Assembly (NCBI RefSeq): GCF_042670205.1
Contig: NZ_JBHUWD010000022.1
Coordinates: 6,872 to 70,871, forward strand
Origin: Luteimicrobium sp042670205
Lineage (GTDB): Bacteria; Actinomycetota; Actinomycetes; Actinomycetales; Cellulomonadaceae
Direction of reading: 5' to 3'
Length of the DNA stretch: 64,000 nt
The translations under genes were made by a program, and so were the position numbers. The notes under the pieces are model-generated. The model had not been told where the DNA came from. It made no database searches and saw only the letters and a program-made list of their open reading frames with translations. This document shows, in pieces, positions 1-7,905 of the stretch (positions are counted from its first letter, which is position 1; each line of letters begins with the position of its first letter).

Positions 1-2475
1 GAGCACGTCCGCGATCGCGGGCACGAGCAGCGACACGAGCGAGACCGCGACGGCCAGGCCGACGGCGGGACCGAGGAGCCGGTTGGTCCACCAGCCGAGC
101 TGGGGCACGGTCCGCGTGGCGCTGCGGCAGGCGTACGCGTTCGCGGCCTGGCCGAGGACGATGGCCAGGAACGTCGCGCCCGACGCGGCCGCCTGCACCG
201 ACGGCTCCGGTGGCCCTCCGCCGGGCCGCCAGCCCGCCAGCAGAGCCGTGACCGCGAACGCGGCGAGCGCGACGACGGCCTCCGCGGGTCCGAGGACGCC
301 GAACGCGCGACGGAGCACCGTGCCGTTCAGCAGGCGGCCGCTGGCCGGCGGCTGGTCGAGCACGTGCGCGGCGGCCGGCTCCGCTCCCAGCGCGACGGCG
401 GACGCCGTGTCCGTCGCGATGTCGAGAGCGAGCACCTGGAGCACCCCGAGCGCCAGCGGAAGGCTGCCGCCGGACAGTCCCCAGACCATGAAGGGGGCCA
501 GCTCGGCGACGTTGTCGGACAGGTGGTAGGTGAGGAACCGCCGGACGTTGGCGTACGTCGCTCGCCCGAGCTCGATGCCCGCGACGATGGAGGAGAACCG
601 GTCGTCGAGCAGGACGAGGTCGGCGGCCTCGCGGGCGACGTCCGTGCCGGAGGCGCCCATGGCGATGCCGATGTCTGCCTGGTGGAGGGCGGGGCCGTCG
701 TTGACGCCATCGCCGGTCATCGCGACGACGTGCCCCCGGTGCTGGAGCAGCTGCGCGATCCGGAGCTTGTCCTCGGGCGAGACCCGTGCGACGACCAGCC
801 CGTCGTGGTCGAGGAAGGCGGCGCACGCCGCGTCGTCGGCGGGGAGGTCGTCGGCGAGCACGACGGGGTCGTCGGCGCGACGCAGACCGATCCGGTCGGC
901 GATCGCGCGGGCAGTCGCCGGGTGGTCCCCGGTGACGACCGCGACCGCGACGCCCGCGCGGCGGCAGGACGCGAGCGCCTCGGGGACGTCGTCGCGCGGA
1001 GGGTCGTGCAGGCCCACGAGCCCGACGAGGTGGAGACCGGTCTCGGTCTCGTCAGCGCTGCGTGTGGGCCCAGGGGGCAGGTCTCGGGCGGCCACCGCGA
1101 GCACGCGTAGACCGCGGCCCACCATGGCGTCCACTGCCGCCTCAGCCGCGTCGGCGTCGGCGCACCGGGGCAGCACGGTGTCGGGTGCGCCCTTGGTGAT
1201 GAGCCGGCCGCCGGCCGCGACCGACATCCGCCGCCGCCGCGGGTCGAAGGGGAAGGCAACGGACGACGCTCCGCGCAGCACCTCGGTGTCGAGTCCCACA
1301 CGCCGCCCGAGGACGTCGATCGCCGCCTCCATCGGGTCGCCCCGTGGCACCCACGTGGTGCCGGACCGCTCGACGTAGCCTCGGCCTGCTCGCACCGCGT
1401 CGGCTGCGAGGAGGACCGTGGCCCGACGCGCGTCCGCTCCGTCGGCGTCGACGGTCCCGTCCGGCTCGTACCCGGTGCCGGTGACGTGCGCCCCGCCCTC
1501 GCGCGTCCAGGTCTCGACCACCGACATCTCGTTGCGGGTCAGGGTGCCCGTCTTGTCCGTGCACACGAAGGTCGTCGAGCCGAGGGTCTCCACAGCGTCG
1601 AAGGAGCGGACGAGCACGTGGCGCCTCGCCATCCGCTCCGCGCCCCAGGCCAGCGCCAGCGTCACCGTCGGCAGCAGCGCCTCGGGCACGAGTGCCACGG
1701 TGACGCCGATCGCGAGCACGAACCCGTCCGACAGGTCGCCTCCGACCAGCAGCGTGACGACGAAGAACAGGAGGCCCGTGCCCACCGCGATGATCCCGAT
1801 CCGCCCGACGACGCGCGAGAGCTCGCGCGTGAGCGGCGGGGGCTGGCGCCGCGCCTGCGTCGTCGCCCGGGCGATCTCCGCGAGCCGCGTCCGCGCCCCG
1901 GTGCGCTCCGCGCGAGCCTGCGCGAGCCCTTCGACGACGAACGTCCCGGCGAAGAGCGCGTCCCCGCGGGCCGGCGACTCCGGCTCGCTCTCGCCCGTCA
2001 GGGTCGAGGTGTCGACGAGCAGCGCGGTCGCGTCGAGCACGACGCCGTCGGCGGGCACGCGGTCGCCCGGCTCGAGCACGAGATGGTCACCACGCACGAC
2101 CTCGTCGGCGGCGACGTCGCGCCGTCGACCGTCTCGGACCACGACGACCCGTGCGGGGAGCAAGGAGCGGAGGCGCGACGCAGCCCGGCTGGCCCGCTCC
2201 TCCTGGGCGAACGCGAACACCGCGTTGAGCAGGACGACGGCGACGATCGCGACCGTGAGGGCTGGCAGCCCCGCCAACCAGCCGAGCCCCGCGGCCACCC
2301 ACAGCAGCAGGGCGAACGGGTGCACGAGCTGGCGCCCGAACCTGGCGGCGCCGGACGGCCCGGCGACCACCGGGAGGGAGTTCGGACCGTCTCGGGCGAG
2401 CCGAGCCGCGGCCTCGGCCTGCGACAGTCCGGGGAACGCGTCCTGGGCCGTCGACACCGACGACGCGCGGTCCAT
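1..2475 (-). CDS. Cation-transporting P-type ATPase (type II), 3' end outside window
   Basis: Integral-membrane ATPase expected to move a cation (Ca2+-like or monovalent) by a phospho-aspartate cycle. About 825 residues are present and the C-terminus lies beyond base 1. Visible in order: a cation-ATPase N domain (about 15-35), two membrane helices (about 52-90), the actuator TGES motif (160-163), the M4 motif VPEALLP (usual PEGL), the phosphorylation motif DKTGTLT (Asp near 307), the nucleotide-binding KGAPDTVL and the hinge TGDGVNDGPAL (near 585). ATG at 2475 is chosen because it lies 6 bp after the dehydrogenase stop, implying an operon; its Shine-Dalgarno is weak. CtpF-type ATPases belong to the DosR dormancy regulon in mycobacteria, which fits the neighbours. 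The ion is unknown. Confidence 0.9.
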   Translation of the reverse strand, partial: MDRASSVSTAQDAFPGLSQAEAAARLARDGPNSLPVVAGPSGAARFGRQLVHPFALLLWVAAGLGWLAGLPALTVAIVAVVLLNAVFAFAQEERASRAASRLRSLLPARVVVVRDGRRRDVAADEVVRGDHLVLEPGDRVPADGVVLDATALLVDTSTLTGESEPESPARGDALFAGTFVVEGLAQARAERTGARTRLAEIARATTQARRQPPPLTRELSRVVGRIGIIAVGTGLLFFVVTLLVGGDLSDGFVLAIGVTVALVPEALLPTVTLALAWGAERMARRHVLVRSFDAVETLGSTTFVCTDKTGTLTRNEMSVVETWTREGGAHVTGTGYEPDGTVDADGADARRATVLLAADAVRAGRGYVERSGTTWVPRGDPMEAAIDVLGRRVGLDTEVLRGASSVAFPFDPRRRRMSVAAGGRLITKGAPDTVLPRCADADAAEAAVDAMVGRGLRVLAVAARDLPPGPTRSADETETGLHLVGLVGLHDPPRDDVPEALASCRRAGVAVAVVTGDHPATARAIADRIGLRRADDPVVLADDLPADDAACAAFLDHDGLVVARVSPEDKLRIAQLLQHRGHVVAMTGDGVNDGPALHQADIGIAMGASGTDVAREAADLVLLDDRFSSIVAGIELGRATYANVRRFLTYHLSDNVAELAPFMVWGLSGGSLPLALGVLQVLALDIATDTASAVALGAEPAAAHVLDQPPASGRLLNGTVLRRAFGVLGPAEAVVALAAFAVTALLAGWRPGGGPPEPSVQAAASGATFLAIVLGQAANAYACRSATRTVPQLGWWTNRLLGPAVGLAVAVSLVSLLVPAIADVL

Positions 2476-2481
2476 GGCGGT

Positions 2482-3240
2482 TCAGATCGCCGACCAGCCG
2501 CCGTCGCTGGGCAGCACGGCCCCCGTGACGTTGGCGGAGTCGTCCGAGAGGAGCCAGGTGATCGCCGCCGCGAGCTGCTCCGGAGTCGCGATCGGCGGCA
2601 CCACGGCCTGGAACACCGGACCGAGCCGCTCCTCGGCGAGGCGGGAGCGGAAGGGTGCCTCGATGTTCGTCGCGACTCCGCCCGGAGCGACCAGGTTGCA
2701 CCGGATGCCCGCGGGAGCGTAGAAGAACGCGGTGCTGCGCGTCAGGCCGACCAGGGCGTGCTTAGAGGTCGTGTACGCCGCACCGGCCGACGCCCCGCGC
2801 AGCCCGGCCTCGGATCCCACGTTGACGACGGTCCCTCGGCCCGCGGCGACCATGAGGGGCAGGACGGCCCGGGTCAGACGCATCACGGCGGTGAGGTTGA
2901 CCGCCAGGACGCGGTCCCAGGTCCCGTCGTCGACCTCCGCCGTCGGCAGGAAGCCGTCCATGATCCCGGCGACGTTCGCGAGGGCGTCGACCGTCCCGCC
3001 CGTCGCCCGGAGGACCGCGTCGACGGTCGTCTGCTCCGCCACGTCACCGGCCACGGTCACGACGTCGGCGCCGGCGCCGGCGAGCTCGCTCGACAGCACC
3101 GCGAGCCGCTCCGGCACGACGTCGGTCGCCACGACGCGTGCTCCTTCGCCGGCCAGCCTCAGCGCGGTGGCCCGACCGATCCCCGAACCGGCTCCCGTCA
3201 CGACGGCGGTGCGACCGCCGAACCTCGTCATGTCGCTCAC
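2482..3240 (-). CDS. Short-chain dehydrogenase/reductase (SDR)
   Basis: Classical SDR of about 252 residues: NAD(P)-dependent oxidoreductase with a Rossmann fold, soluble and cytoplasmic. Seen: the cofactor motif TGAGSGIG (15-22), NVAG in place of the usual NNAG (about 89-92), catalytic Ser (near 143) and YTTSK with Tyr 156 and Lys 160. GTG at 3240 is chosen because GGAGGG lies about 9 nt upstream; an ATG 9 nt downstream (3231) is the alternative. The reading frame stays open farther upstream, but that extension has no SDR similarity. It sits immediately ahead of the P-type ATPase gene, so the two are probably cotranscribed, and a DosR-like palindrome lies about 80 bp upstream. Substrate is not predictable. 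Confidence 0.9.
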   Translation of the reverse strand: MSDMTRFGGRTAVVTGAGSGIGRATALRLAGEGARVVATDVVPERLAVLSSELAGAGADVVTVAGDVAEQTTVDAVLRATGGTVDALANVAGIMDGFLPTAEVDDGTWDRVLAVNLTAVMRLTRAVLPLMVAAGRGTVVNVGSEAGLRGASAGAAYTTSKHALVGLTRSTAFFYAPAGIRCNLVAPGGVATNIEAPFRSRLAEERLGPVFQAVVPPIATPEQLAAAITWLLSDDSANVTGAVLPSDGGWSAI

Positions 3241-3319
3241 GACCGTGCTCCCTCCGGACGGCGTCGGCCGGTGGCCGGCTCCCACGATCAGCCTCCGCCC
3301 CCGGTGAGGCAGCGGGACA

Positions 3320-3333
3320 GGGCCGAAGGTCCC
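3320..3333 (-). promoter_or_regulatory. DosR/DevR-like operator upstream of the SDR-ATPase operon
   Basis: On the minus strand this reads GGGACCTTCGGCCC, a near-palindrome of the form GGGNC-N4-GNCCC. The same 14-mer recurs at 5463-5476 and, with one change, at 5496-5509, each time upstream of a stress gene. It resembles the core of the mycobacterial DosR box (GGGAC...GTCCC). Assignment to a DosR-type regulator is inference; no regulator gene is in the window. Confidence 0.55.
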
Positions 3334-3478
3334 CTCAGGGCGCCGCGTCGGGCACGACCTGCGTGCCGGCGACGCCGCGGACGACGTCCTCGGCTCGCTC
3401 GAGCGCGCCGATCGCCGCCGGGCGGCCGGTGAGCGACGAACCGGCAGTCGTGCTGCCGGCATGCTGCTCGTGAGGTGG

Positions 3479-4771
3479 TCATGCAGGGACACCCCGGCTC
3501 GGGACGGGGTCACGCTGGATCGGGCAGGACATGCATCGCGAGCCGCCCCGGCCGCGGGCCAGCTCGCTGCCCGCGATGGTGATGACCTCGATGCCGTGCT
3601 TGCGCAGCATGGTGTTGGTCGCGACGTTGCGGTCGTACCCGATCACGACCCCGGGGGAGATCGCGAGGAAGTTGTTCGCGTCGTCCCACTGCTCGCGGGC
3701 GGTGGCAGGTGCGTCTTCGGCCGTGGTGAGCACGCGCAGGCGCTCGACTCCGAGGCGGTCGGCAAGCAGCCCGAACAACGGCTGCGCCGGCCCCACGTGC
3801 AGCCGCCCCTCGTCGCCGGGGGTCAGGACGTGACCGGTCAGCCGACGGCGGTCCAAGGCGGGTGTCAGGACGAAGGTCCGGGCGTCGAGCATCGTGAGGG
3901 CTGTGTCGAGATGCATCAGCGCGTGCGACCTCGGCAGCGGGACCGCGATGACTGCGTCGGCGATCCCGGCGCCGAACAGCTCGAGCGCCAGGCGTTCGGC
4001 TGCCTGGGGGGTGGTGCGTTCACCCAGCCCGACCAGCACGGTGCCGTTCCCGACGACCTCGATGTCGCCGCCTTCGATGCTGGCCCAGCGCACCGCCTCG
4101 TCGGCGCGGTAGCGGTGGAGCAGGTGCTCCTCGGCAAGGAGCGGGTGGTACTGGTAGATCGCCCGGGCGTTGACCGTCTCCGGGATGCGGGCGGCCCGCG
4201 CCATCACGCTGACGTTCACCGCCTGATAGATCCATGCCGAGCTGTCACGGGGGAACAGGGTGTTCGGCAACGGGGGAAGCACGAACCCGTGGGGATGGCG
4301 AGTCCGCCACACGAGGCTGTCCGAGAGCGGCGTCCGGATCTCGTCCGTGGTGACGCCTCCGATGATCGTGCGCGCCAGGCGCTCGGCGGGCAGGGCGTCG
4401 AAGTAGCTGCGCAGCTCTGGCGCCAGCGCCGGACCGAACCGATCCTCGGTGCACAGGCGGTTCAGGACGAAGTGGCGCCCGCCCTGCTCTCCCAGCGCCT
4501 GGGCCAGCAACTCCTCGACGTAGTGGACCACCACCCCGTGCGAGCGCAGCACGTCGACGAACTCGTCGTGCTCGGCCCGGGCCCGGGATCCCCACAGGAC
4601 CTCGTCGAACAAGAGCTCCTCGCAGTTCCGAGGAGTGAGTCGGTCGAACTCGACACCGGGACGATGGACGACGACCTGCCGCAGCGTGCCCGCTTCGGAG
4701 TGGACGCCCGGGTTGGTGACGGGAACGGCACCGGCCTGTGGGGTTCCGGCTGTGCCGGTGGTGGTAGTCAT
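3479..4771 (-). CDS. arcA: Arginine deiminase
   Basis: Hydrolyses L-arginine to citrulline and ammonia, the first step of the fermentative arginine deiminase pathway; cytoplasmic. The 430-residue protein has the family's five-blade signatures: RNCEELLFDEVLW (48-60), PNTLFPRD (169-176), EGGD (233-236), MHLDT with catalytic His 288, and a C-terminal RGGSRCMS with nucleophile Cys 413. ATG at 4771 is chosen because GAGGA lies 8-9 nt upstream; earlier in-frame starts (4786, 4846) lack a ribosome-binding site. No arcB, arcC or arcD is adjacent, so the pathway is split or the gene serves ammonia production in acid/hypoxic stress. A weak DosR-like site (4889-4902) lies about 120 bp upstream. Confidence 0.95.
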   Translation of the reverse strand: MTTTTGTAGTPQAGAVPVTNPGVHSEAGTLRQVVVHRPGVEFDRLTPRNCEELLFDEVLWGSRARAEHDEFVDVLRSHGVVVHYVEELLAQALGEQGGRHFVLNRLCTEDRFGPALAPELRSYFDALPAERLARTIIGGVTTDEIRTPLSDSLVWRTRHPHGFVLPPLPNTLFPRDSSAWIYQAVNVSVMARAARIPETVNARAIYQYHPLLAEEHLLHRYRADEAVRWASIEGGDIEVVGNGTVLVGLGERTTPQAAERLALELFGAGIADAVIAVPLPRSHALMHLDTALTMLDARTFVLTPALDRRRLTGHVLTPGDEGRLHVGPAQPLFGLLADRLGVERLRVLTTAEDAPATAREQWDDANNFLAISPGVVIGYDRNVATNTMLRKHGIEVITIAGSELARGRGGSRCMSCPIQRDPVPSRGVPA

Positions 4772-4938
4772 GGGTGTGGTCCTCATCGTCGCGTGTCGTC
4801 GATGGCGCGTCTGACGCTGGCGGGTTCGGCTGGCCGAGGTCGGCACGTTTCACCGCCCCTCATCCAGCTCTGGAGGAATGCTCCTGCTGGGACTGCCGGT
4901 CCGTTGTGGCAGGACGTGTGGCGGCAGCCCTGCCCGCC

Positions 4939-5427
4939 TCACGTGTCGGTGCCCGCGCGGCGGATGGAGCCGGTCTCACCGTTCTTCGGCCCGTGGAACA
5001 CGACGACGGGGCACGCGGCGTGCGCCGCGCATGCCGAGCTGACCGAACCCATCACCATGCCTGCGAAGCCCCCGTGCCCGCGGGAGCCGACGACGAGCAT
5101 GCTCGACGACGCGCTCTGCTCGATCAGCGTCCGCGCCGCGGGGCCGCGGATCACGATCGTGGTCACCTTTCCGGGCAGCGAGCCCGCGAAGGCGTCCGCT
5201 ACGGCGTCCGCCACGACGGTCTGAGCCCGGTCGACGAGCGCCTGCTCGTCGAACAGGTAGCGGTAGTAGCCGAGCTGCGCCGGCAGGTCCCACGCCGTGA
5301 CCACCGCGAGGGGTGCGTGCAGCGCCTCCGCCAGCCGACCCGCGAACCGTAGGGCCTCGACCGACGAGGACGACCCGTCGACTCCGACCAGGATCCGCCC
5401 CGGGGCGGCGCTCTTCTCCGCGTTCAT
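4939..5427 (-). CDS. Universal stress protein, UspA family
   Basis: Single-domain Usp of 162 residues, a cytoplasmic ATP-binding stress protein. It starts RILVGVDGSSSS, as in the family, and has the ATP-binding pattern G-2x-G-9x-GS near the end (in GSRGHGGFAGMVMGS). ATG 5427 is preferred; the frame remains open upstream but carries no family similarity. The gene is divergent from the BON-domain gene and shares with it a 167-bp region holding two DosR-like palindromes, one only about 36 bp from this start. Usp genes are typical members of hypoxia/dormancy regulons, which matches the surrounding arginine deiminase, Hsp20 and P-type ATPase. Confidence 0.9.
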   Translation of the reverse strand: MNAEKSAAPGRILVGVDGSSSSVEALRFAGRLAEALHAPLAVVTAWDLPAQLGYYRYLFDEQALVDRAQTVVADAVADAFAGSLPGKVTTIVIRGPAARTLIEQSASSSMLVVGSRGHGGFAGMVMGSVSSACAAHAACPVVVFHGPKNGETGSIRRAGTDT

Positions 5428-5462
5428 GGGACGAGCCTCGCCCGGGGCGTCCGGCGCGCACA

Positions 5463-5476
5463 GGGCCGAAGGTCCC
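5463..5476 (-). promoter_or_regulatory. DosR-like operator upstream of usp
   Basis: Plus strand GGGCCGAAGGTCCC, i.e. GGGACCTTCGGCCC on the minus strand, identical to the site at 3320-3333. It lies 36 bp before the usp ATG, a position suited to activation close to the promoter. The regulator identity is inferred from similarity to the mycobacterial DosR box. Confidence 0.55.
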
Positions 5477-5495
5477 GGCGGCGGCCCGAGGACGG

Positions 5496-5509
5496 GGGAC
5501 CTTCGACCC
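5496..5509 (+). promoter_or_regulatory. DosR-like operator upstream of BON/Hsp20 genes
   Basis: Reads GGGACCTTCGACCC, differing from the other two copies at one base. It is 86 bp upstream of the BON-domain gene start and 20 bp from the usp-side copy, so the two sites divide the divergent intergenic region between the two genes. Confidence 0.55.
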
Positions 5510-5594
5510 TGCCCACGGGGAGGGGACGGGTCGCAGGCTCGGGAGAAGAGCGGCGTGCCGGAGCTCGAGGCCGCCGAACACACGAGGAGGAAGC

Positions 5595-6260
5595 ATGACC
5601 GTCGCGGCCGACCATGACCTCAGCACCCGGAAGGACGTCCAGGACGAGCTCGAATGGAGCGCTGACGTCGACGCGGCGAGGATCGGGGTCGCCGTCGAGG
5701 ACGGAACCGTCACGTTGTCCGGCGAGGTCGCGAGCTACGCGGAGCTGGTCGCCGCGAAGCGCGCCGCGCTGCGCGTGCGCGGGGTGCGAGCCGTCGTCGA
5801 CGACCTCACCGTCCACGCCGCTTCCGCGTGGCCCGTCACCGAGACCGACGTCGCCCAACAGGTCGAGCGGCTGTTCGACTGGAGCAGCGCGATCCCGACG
5901 ACCGTCAAGGCGGAGATCTCCAACCACACGGTCACGCTGGTCGGCCAGGTCGACTGGGACTACCAGCGGCGGGCAGCGCAGCACGCCGTCGAGAAGCTCC
6001 GCGGCGTCAACACGGTCAAGAACCTCATCACGCTGAGCGTCCGGCCCTCTGCCCCCGACACCGAGGCGCGCATCCGGAAGGCTCTGACGCGCAACGCGCA
6101 GCTCGACGCCGACAGTGTCCACGTCCAGGTCGACGGCACCGTGGTGACCCTGACGGGCAGGGTGCACTCCTGGCCGGAGAAGGAGCAGGCGACCCAGGCC
6201 GCCTGGGCCTCCCCGCACGTCACCGCGGTCGACAACCGGATCGTCGTTCGGTCCATCTGA
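5595..6260 (+). CDS. BON-domain protein with three BON repeats
   Basis: 221 residues made almost entirely of three BON domains (about 5-72, 78-146 and 150-220). Each has the alternating pattern VxVEDGTVTLSGxV / VRGVxxVxxxL typical of the family. BON domains usually bind membranes or phospholipids and are known from OsmY-type stress proteins. No signal peptide or membrane segment is visible, so a cytoplasmic or membrane-peripheral place is likely. ATG 5595 follows a strong GAGGAGGAA. The Hsp20 gene begins 15 bp downstream, so the two form an operon, with a DosR-like site 86 bp upstream of this start. Confidence 0.88.
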   Translation: MTVAADHDLSTRKDVQDELEWSADVDAARIGVAVEDGTVTLSGEVASYAELVAAKRAALRVRGVRAVVDDLTVHAASAWPVTETDVAQQVERLFDWSSAIPTTVKAEISNHTVTLVGQVDWDYQRRAAQHAVEKLRGVNTVKNLITLSVRPSAPDTEARIRKALTRNAQLDADSVHVQVDGTVVTLTGRVHSWPEKEQATQAAWASPHVTAVDNRIVVRSI

Positions 6261-6275
6261 AAGGCGGTGGAAGGC

Positions 6276-6701
6276 ATGTCCGAAGAACACTCCCCGATGG
6301 CCTCGCTGGAGGAAGGTGTCGACGCGTTGCGTCGCGACCTGGCCGACGCCGGGCCGATCAAGTCGCTCCGTGCGCGGACGCCCACGACGGACGTCTACAC
6401 CCAGGACGACCGGACGCTCGTGGTCGAGGTTCACCTCCCGCACTTCCGCGAGGAGGAGGTCGAGGTAGGGGTCGAGCACGACGCCCTCGTCATCCGTGCC
6501 CGACGCGAACGCAAGAGCGACGACGGCAAGAAGTACGTCGTGCGCGAGACCGGCTACAACTACTACCGCTCGGTCGCTCTCCCGCGGTCGGCGGACGAGG
6601 CCGGCATCACGGCACGCTTCGGCCACGGGGTCCTCCGGGTCACCGTGCCTCTGACGCATCCCGCCGTCCGGAACGTGCCCCTGAGCTCGGACACCACCTG
6701 A
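6276..6701 (+). CDS. Hsp20/alpha-crystallin small heat-shock protein
   Basis: 141-residue ATP-independent holdase chaperone. The alpha-crystallin domain spans about 35-130, with the family's ...LVVEVHLPHFREEEVEV... strand and the GVLRVTVPL end motif (usual GVLTVxxPK). ATG 6276 is preferred over an in-frame GTG at 6267 because GGTGG sits 5 nt upstream of the ATG. It follows the BON-domain gene by 15 bp and probably shares its DosR-like control. HspX, a DosR target in Mycobacterium tuberculosis, is of the same family. A second Hsp20 in the window (51999) has a different control element (CIRCE). Confidence 0.92.
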   Translation: MSEEHSPMASLEEGVDALRRDLADAGPIKSLRARTPTTDVYTQDDRTLVVEVHLPHFREEEVEVGVEHDALVIRARRERKSDDGKKYVVRETGYNYYRSVALPRSADEAGITARFGHGVLRVTVPLTHPAVRNVPLSSDTT

Positions 6702-6817
6702 CCCACGCACGCGGGCGCCCGTCGCCGGAGCGCCGCTGGTCCGATACCGTGGGCTCGTCGGGGCCCCTTTGGGCCACGGCACGCTCGGACGAGCGCGCCG
6801 GCGAGGAGGCTGGTCCT

Positions 6818-7378
6818 ATGGGCAGGCTGATCTACGTCACGAACGTGTCGGTCGACGGCTACATCGAGGACGAGCGAGGCTCGTTCGACTTCGGCCCGCT
6901 CGACGACGCCGTCTTCGCGTCCACGATCGAGCTGCTGCGGGGCGTCGGGACGTTCCTCTACGGGCGGCGGCTCTACGAGGCCATGTCGGTGTGGGAGACG
7001 GACCCCACGCTCGCGGCGCAGTCCGACGCGTTCGCCGACTTCTCCGCCGCCTGGAGCGCCGCGGACAAGGTCGTCTACTCGACGACGCTCACCGCGGTCG
7101 CGACGCGCGCCACCCGGGTCGAGCGCCGGTTCGACCCGGACGCGGTCCGCGCGCTCAAGGCCCGCGCCACGCGCGACCTCATGGTCGGGGGCGCCGACCT
7201 CGCCGCCCAGGCCCTCGGAGCCGGGGTGGTCGACGAGTGCCTGCTGTACGTGTGGCCGGCGTTCGTGGGCGGGGGCAAGCCCGCGCTGCCGCTGGGTCTG
7301 CGCCGCGACCTCGAGCTCACGGACGTCGACCGGTTCGGGAACGGCGTCGTGCGCGTGCGCTACCGGGTCCCGGAGTGA
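6818..7378 (+). CDS. Dihydrofolate reductase-family (RibD C-terminal domain) protein
   Basis: 186 residues, cytoplasmic. The start MGRLIYVTNVSVDGYIED is the usual opening of the RibD_C/DHFR-like family; further family marks are FLYGRRLYEAM and MVGGADLAAQAL. Homologues bind NADPH, but most have no proven substrate. ATG 6818 is supported by GAGGAGG 8 nt upstream. It is monocistronic between the Hsp20 gene and a convergent DUF4235 gene. The 116-bp stretch upstream carries no operator that I can support. Confidence 0.85.
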   Translation: MGRLIYVTNVSVDGYIEDERGSFDFGPLDDAVFASTIELLRGVGTFLYGRRLYEAMSVWETDPTLAAQSDAFADFSAAWSAADKVVYSTTLTAVATRATRVERRFDPDAVRALKARATRDLMVGGADLAAQALGAGVVDECLLYVWPAFVGGGKPALPLGLRRDLELTDVDRFGNGVVRVRYRVPE

Positions 7379-7447
7379 GGAGCCACCGAGCTCGGAACCT
7401 GGTGCACGCCTACCGTCACCACGTCCTGACCCGCGGCAGGGGCGCCG

Positions 7448-7777
7448 TCAGTCGCCCGGCCACTCCCCCGTCCAGCGCTCGAACGCGCGGGCGCCGGCGC
7501 GGTTGATCAGGGCCCGCACCCCGGAGAACACGGCGCCCTGGATGAGCGCGCCCAGGACGACCTCGCGCGCCTTGTAGGACGACTCGAGGGGCTTGGGCGC
7601 CTGGTCCTCCGGCCCGGGCACGAGGTGCTTGTACACGAGCCTGAAGACCCGCGCAGCGATGAGGCCACCGATGATCGAGCTGATGATCCCGACGGGGCGG
7701 TAGAGGATCTTCGCGGCACGGCGCCGGTCCTTCGCGCGGGCGGGGTCCTCGGCCGCGTCGGTGGTGGAGTCGGTCAT
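7448..7777 (-). CDS. DUF4235 membrane protein
   Basis: 109 residues. The sequence has a hydrophobic segment near ILYRPVGIISSIIGGLIAARVF and a second amphipathic stretch (EVVLGALIQGAVFSGVRALIN), the layout of DUF4235, a family of small actinobacterial membrane-associated proteins without known function. ATG 7777 is chosen because upstream in-frame codons are arginine/proline-rich and non-homologous. It is divergent from the LolA-like gene at 7906, sharing a 128-bp promoter region. A second DUF4235 gene lies at 24959. Confidence 0.8.
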   Translation of the reverse strand: MTDSTTDAAEDPARAKDRRRAAKILYRPVGIISSIIGGLIAARVFRLVYKHLVPGPEDQAPKPLESSYKAREVVLGALIQGAVFSGVRALINRAGARAFERWTGEWPGD

Positions 7778-7905
7778 GGTTCGACCGTAGCCGCGCGCTC
7801 GTCCGGCGGCACGGCGTGCGGACGACTGTGGGGAAACTGTGGCGGTCCGGGTCGGGGGCGCGCGCGGCCTGGCCACGGGCACGCCCGAAGGCGCAGGATC
7901 GGAGT

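Noticed and set aside
6760..6775. Another DosR-like site before the RibD-C gene (GGGGCCCCTTTGGGCC)
   Set aside because: The spacing and half-sites do not match the GGGNC-N4-GNCCC pattern of the other copies.
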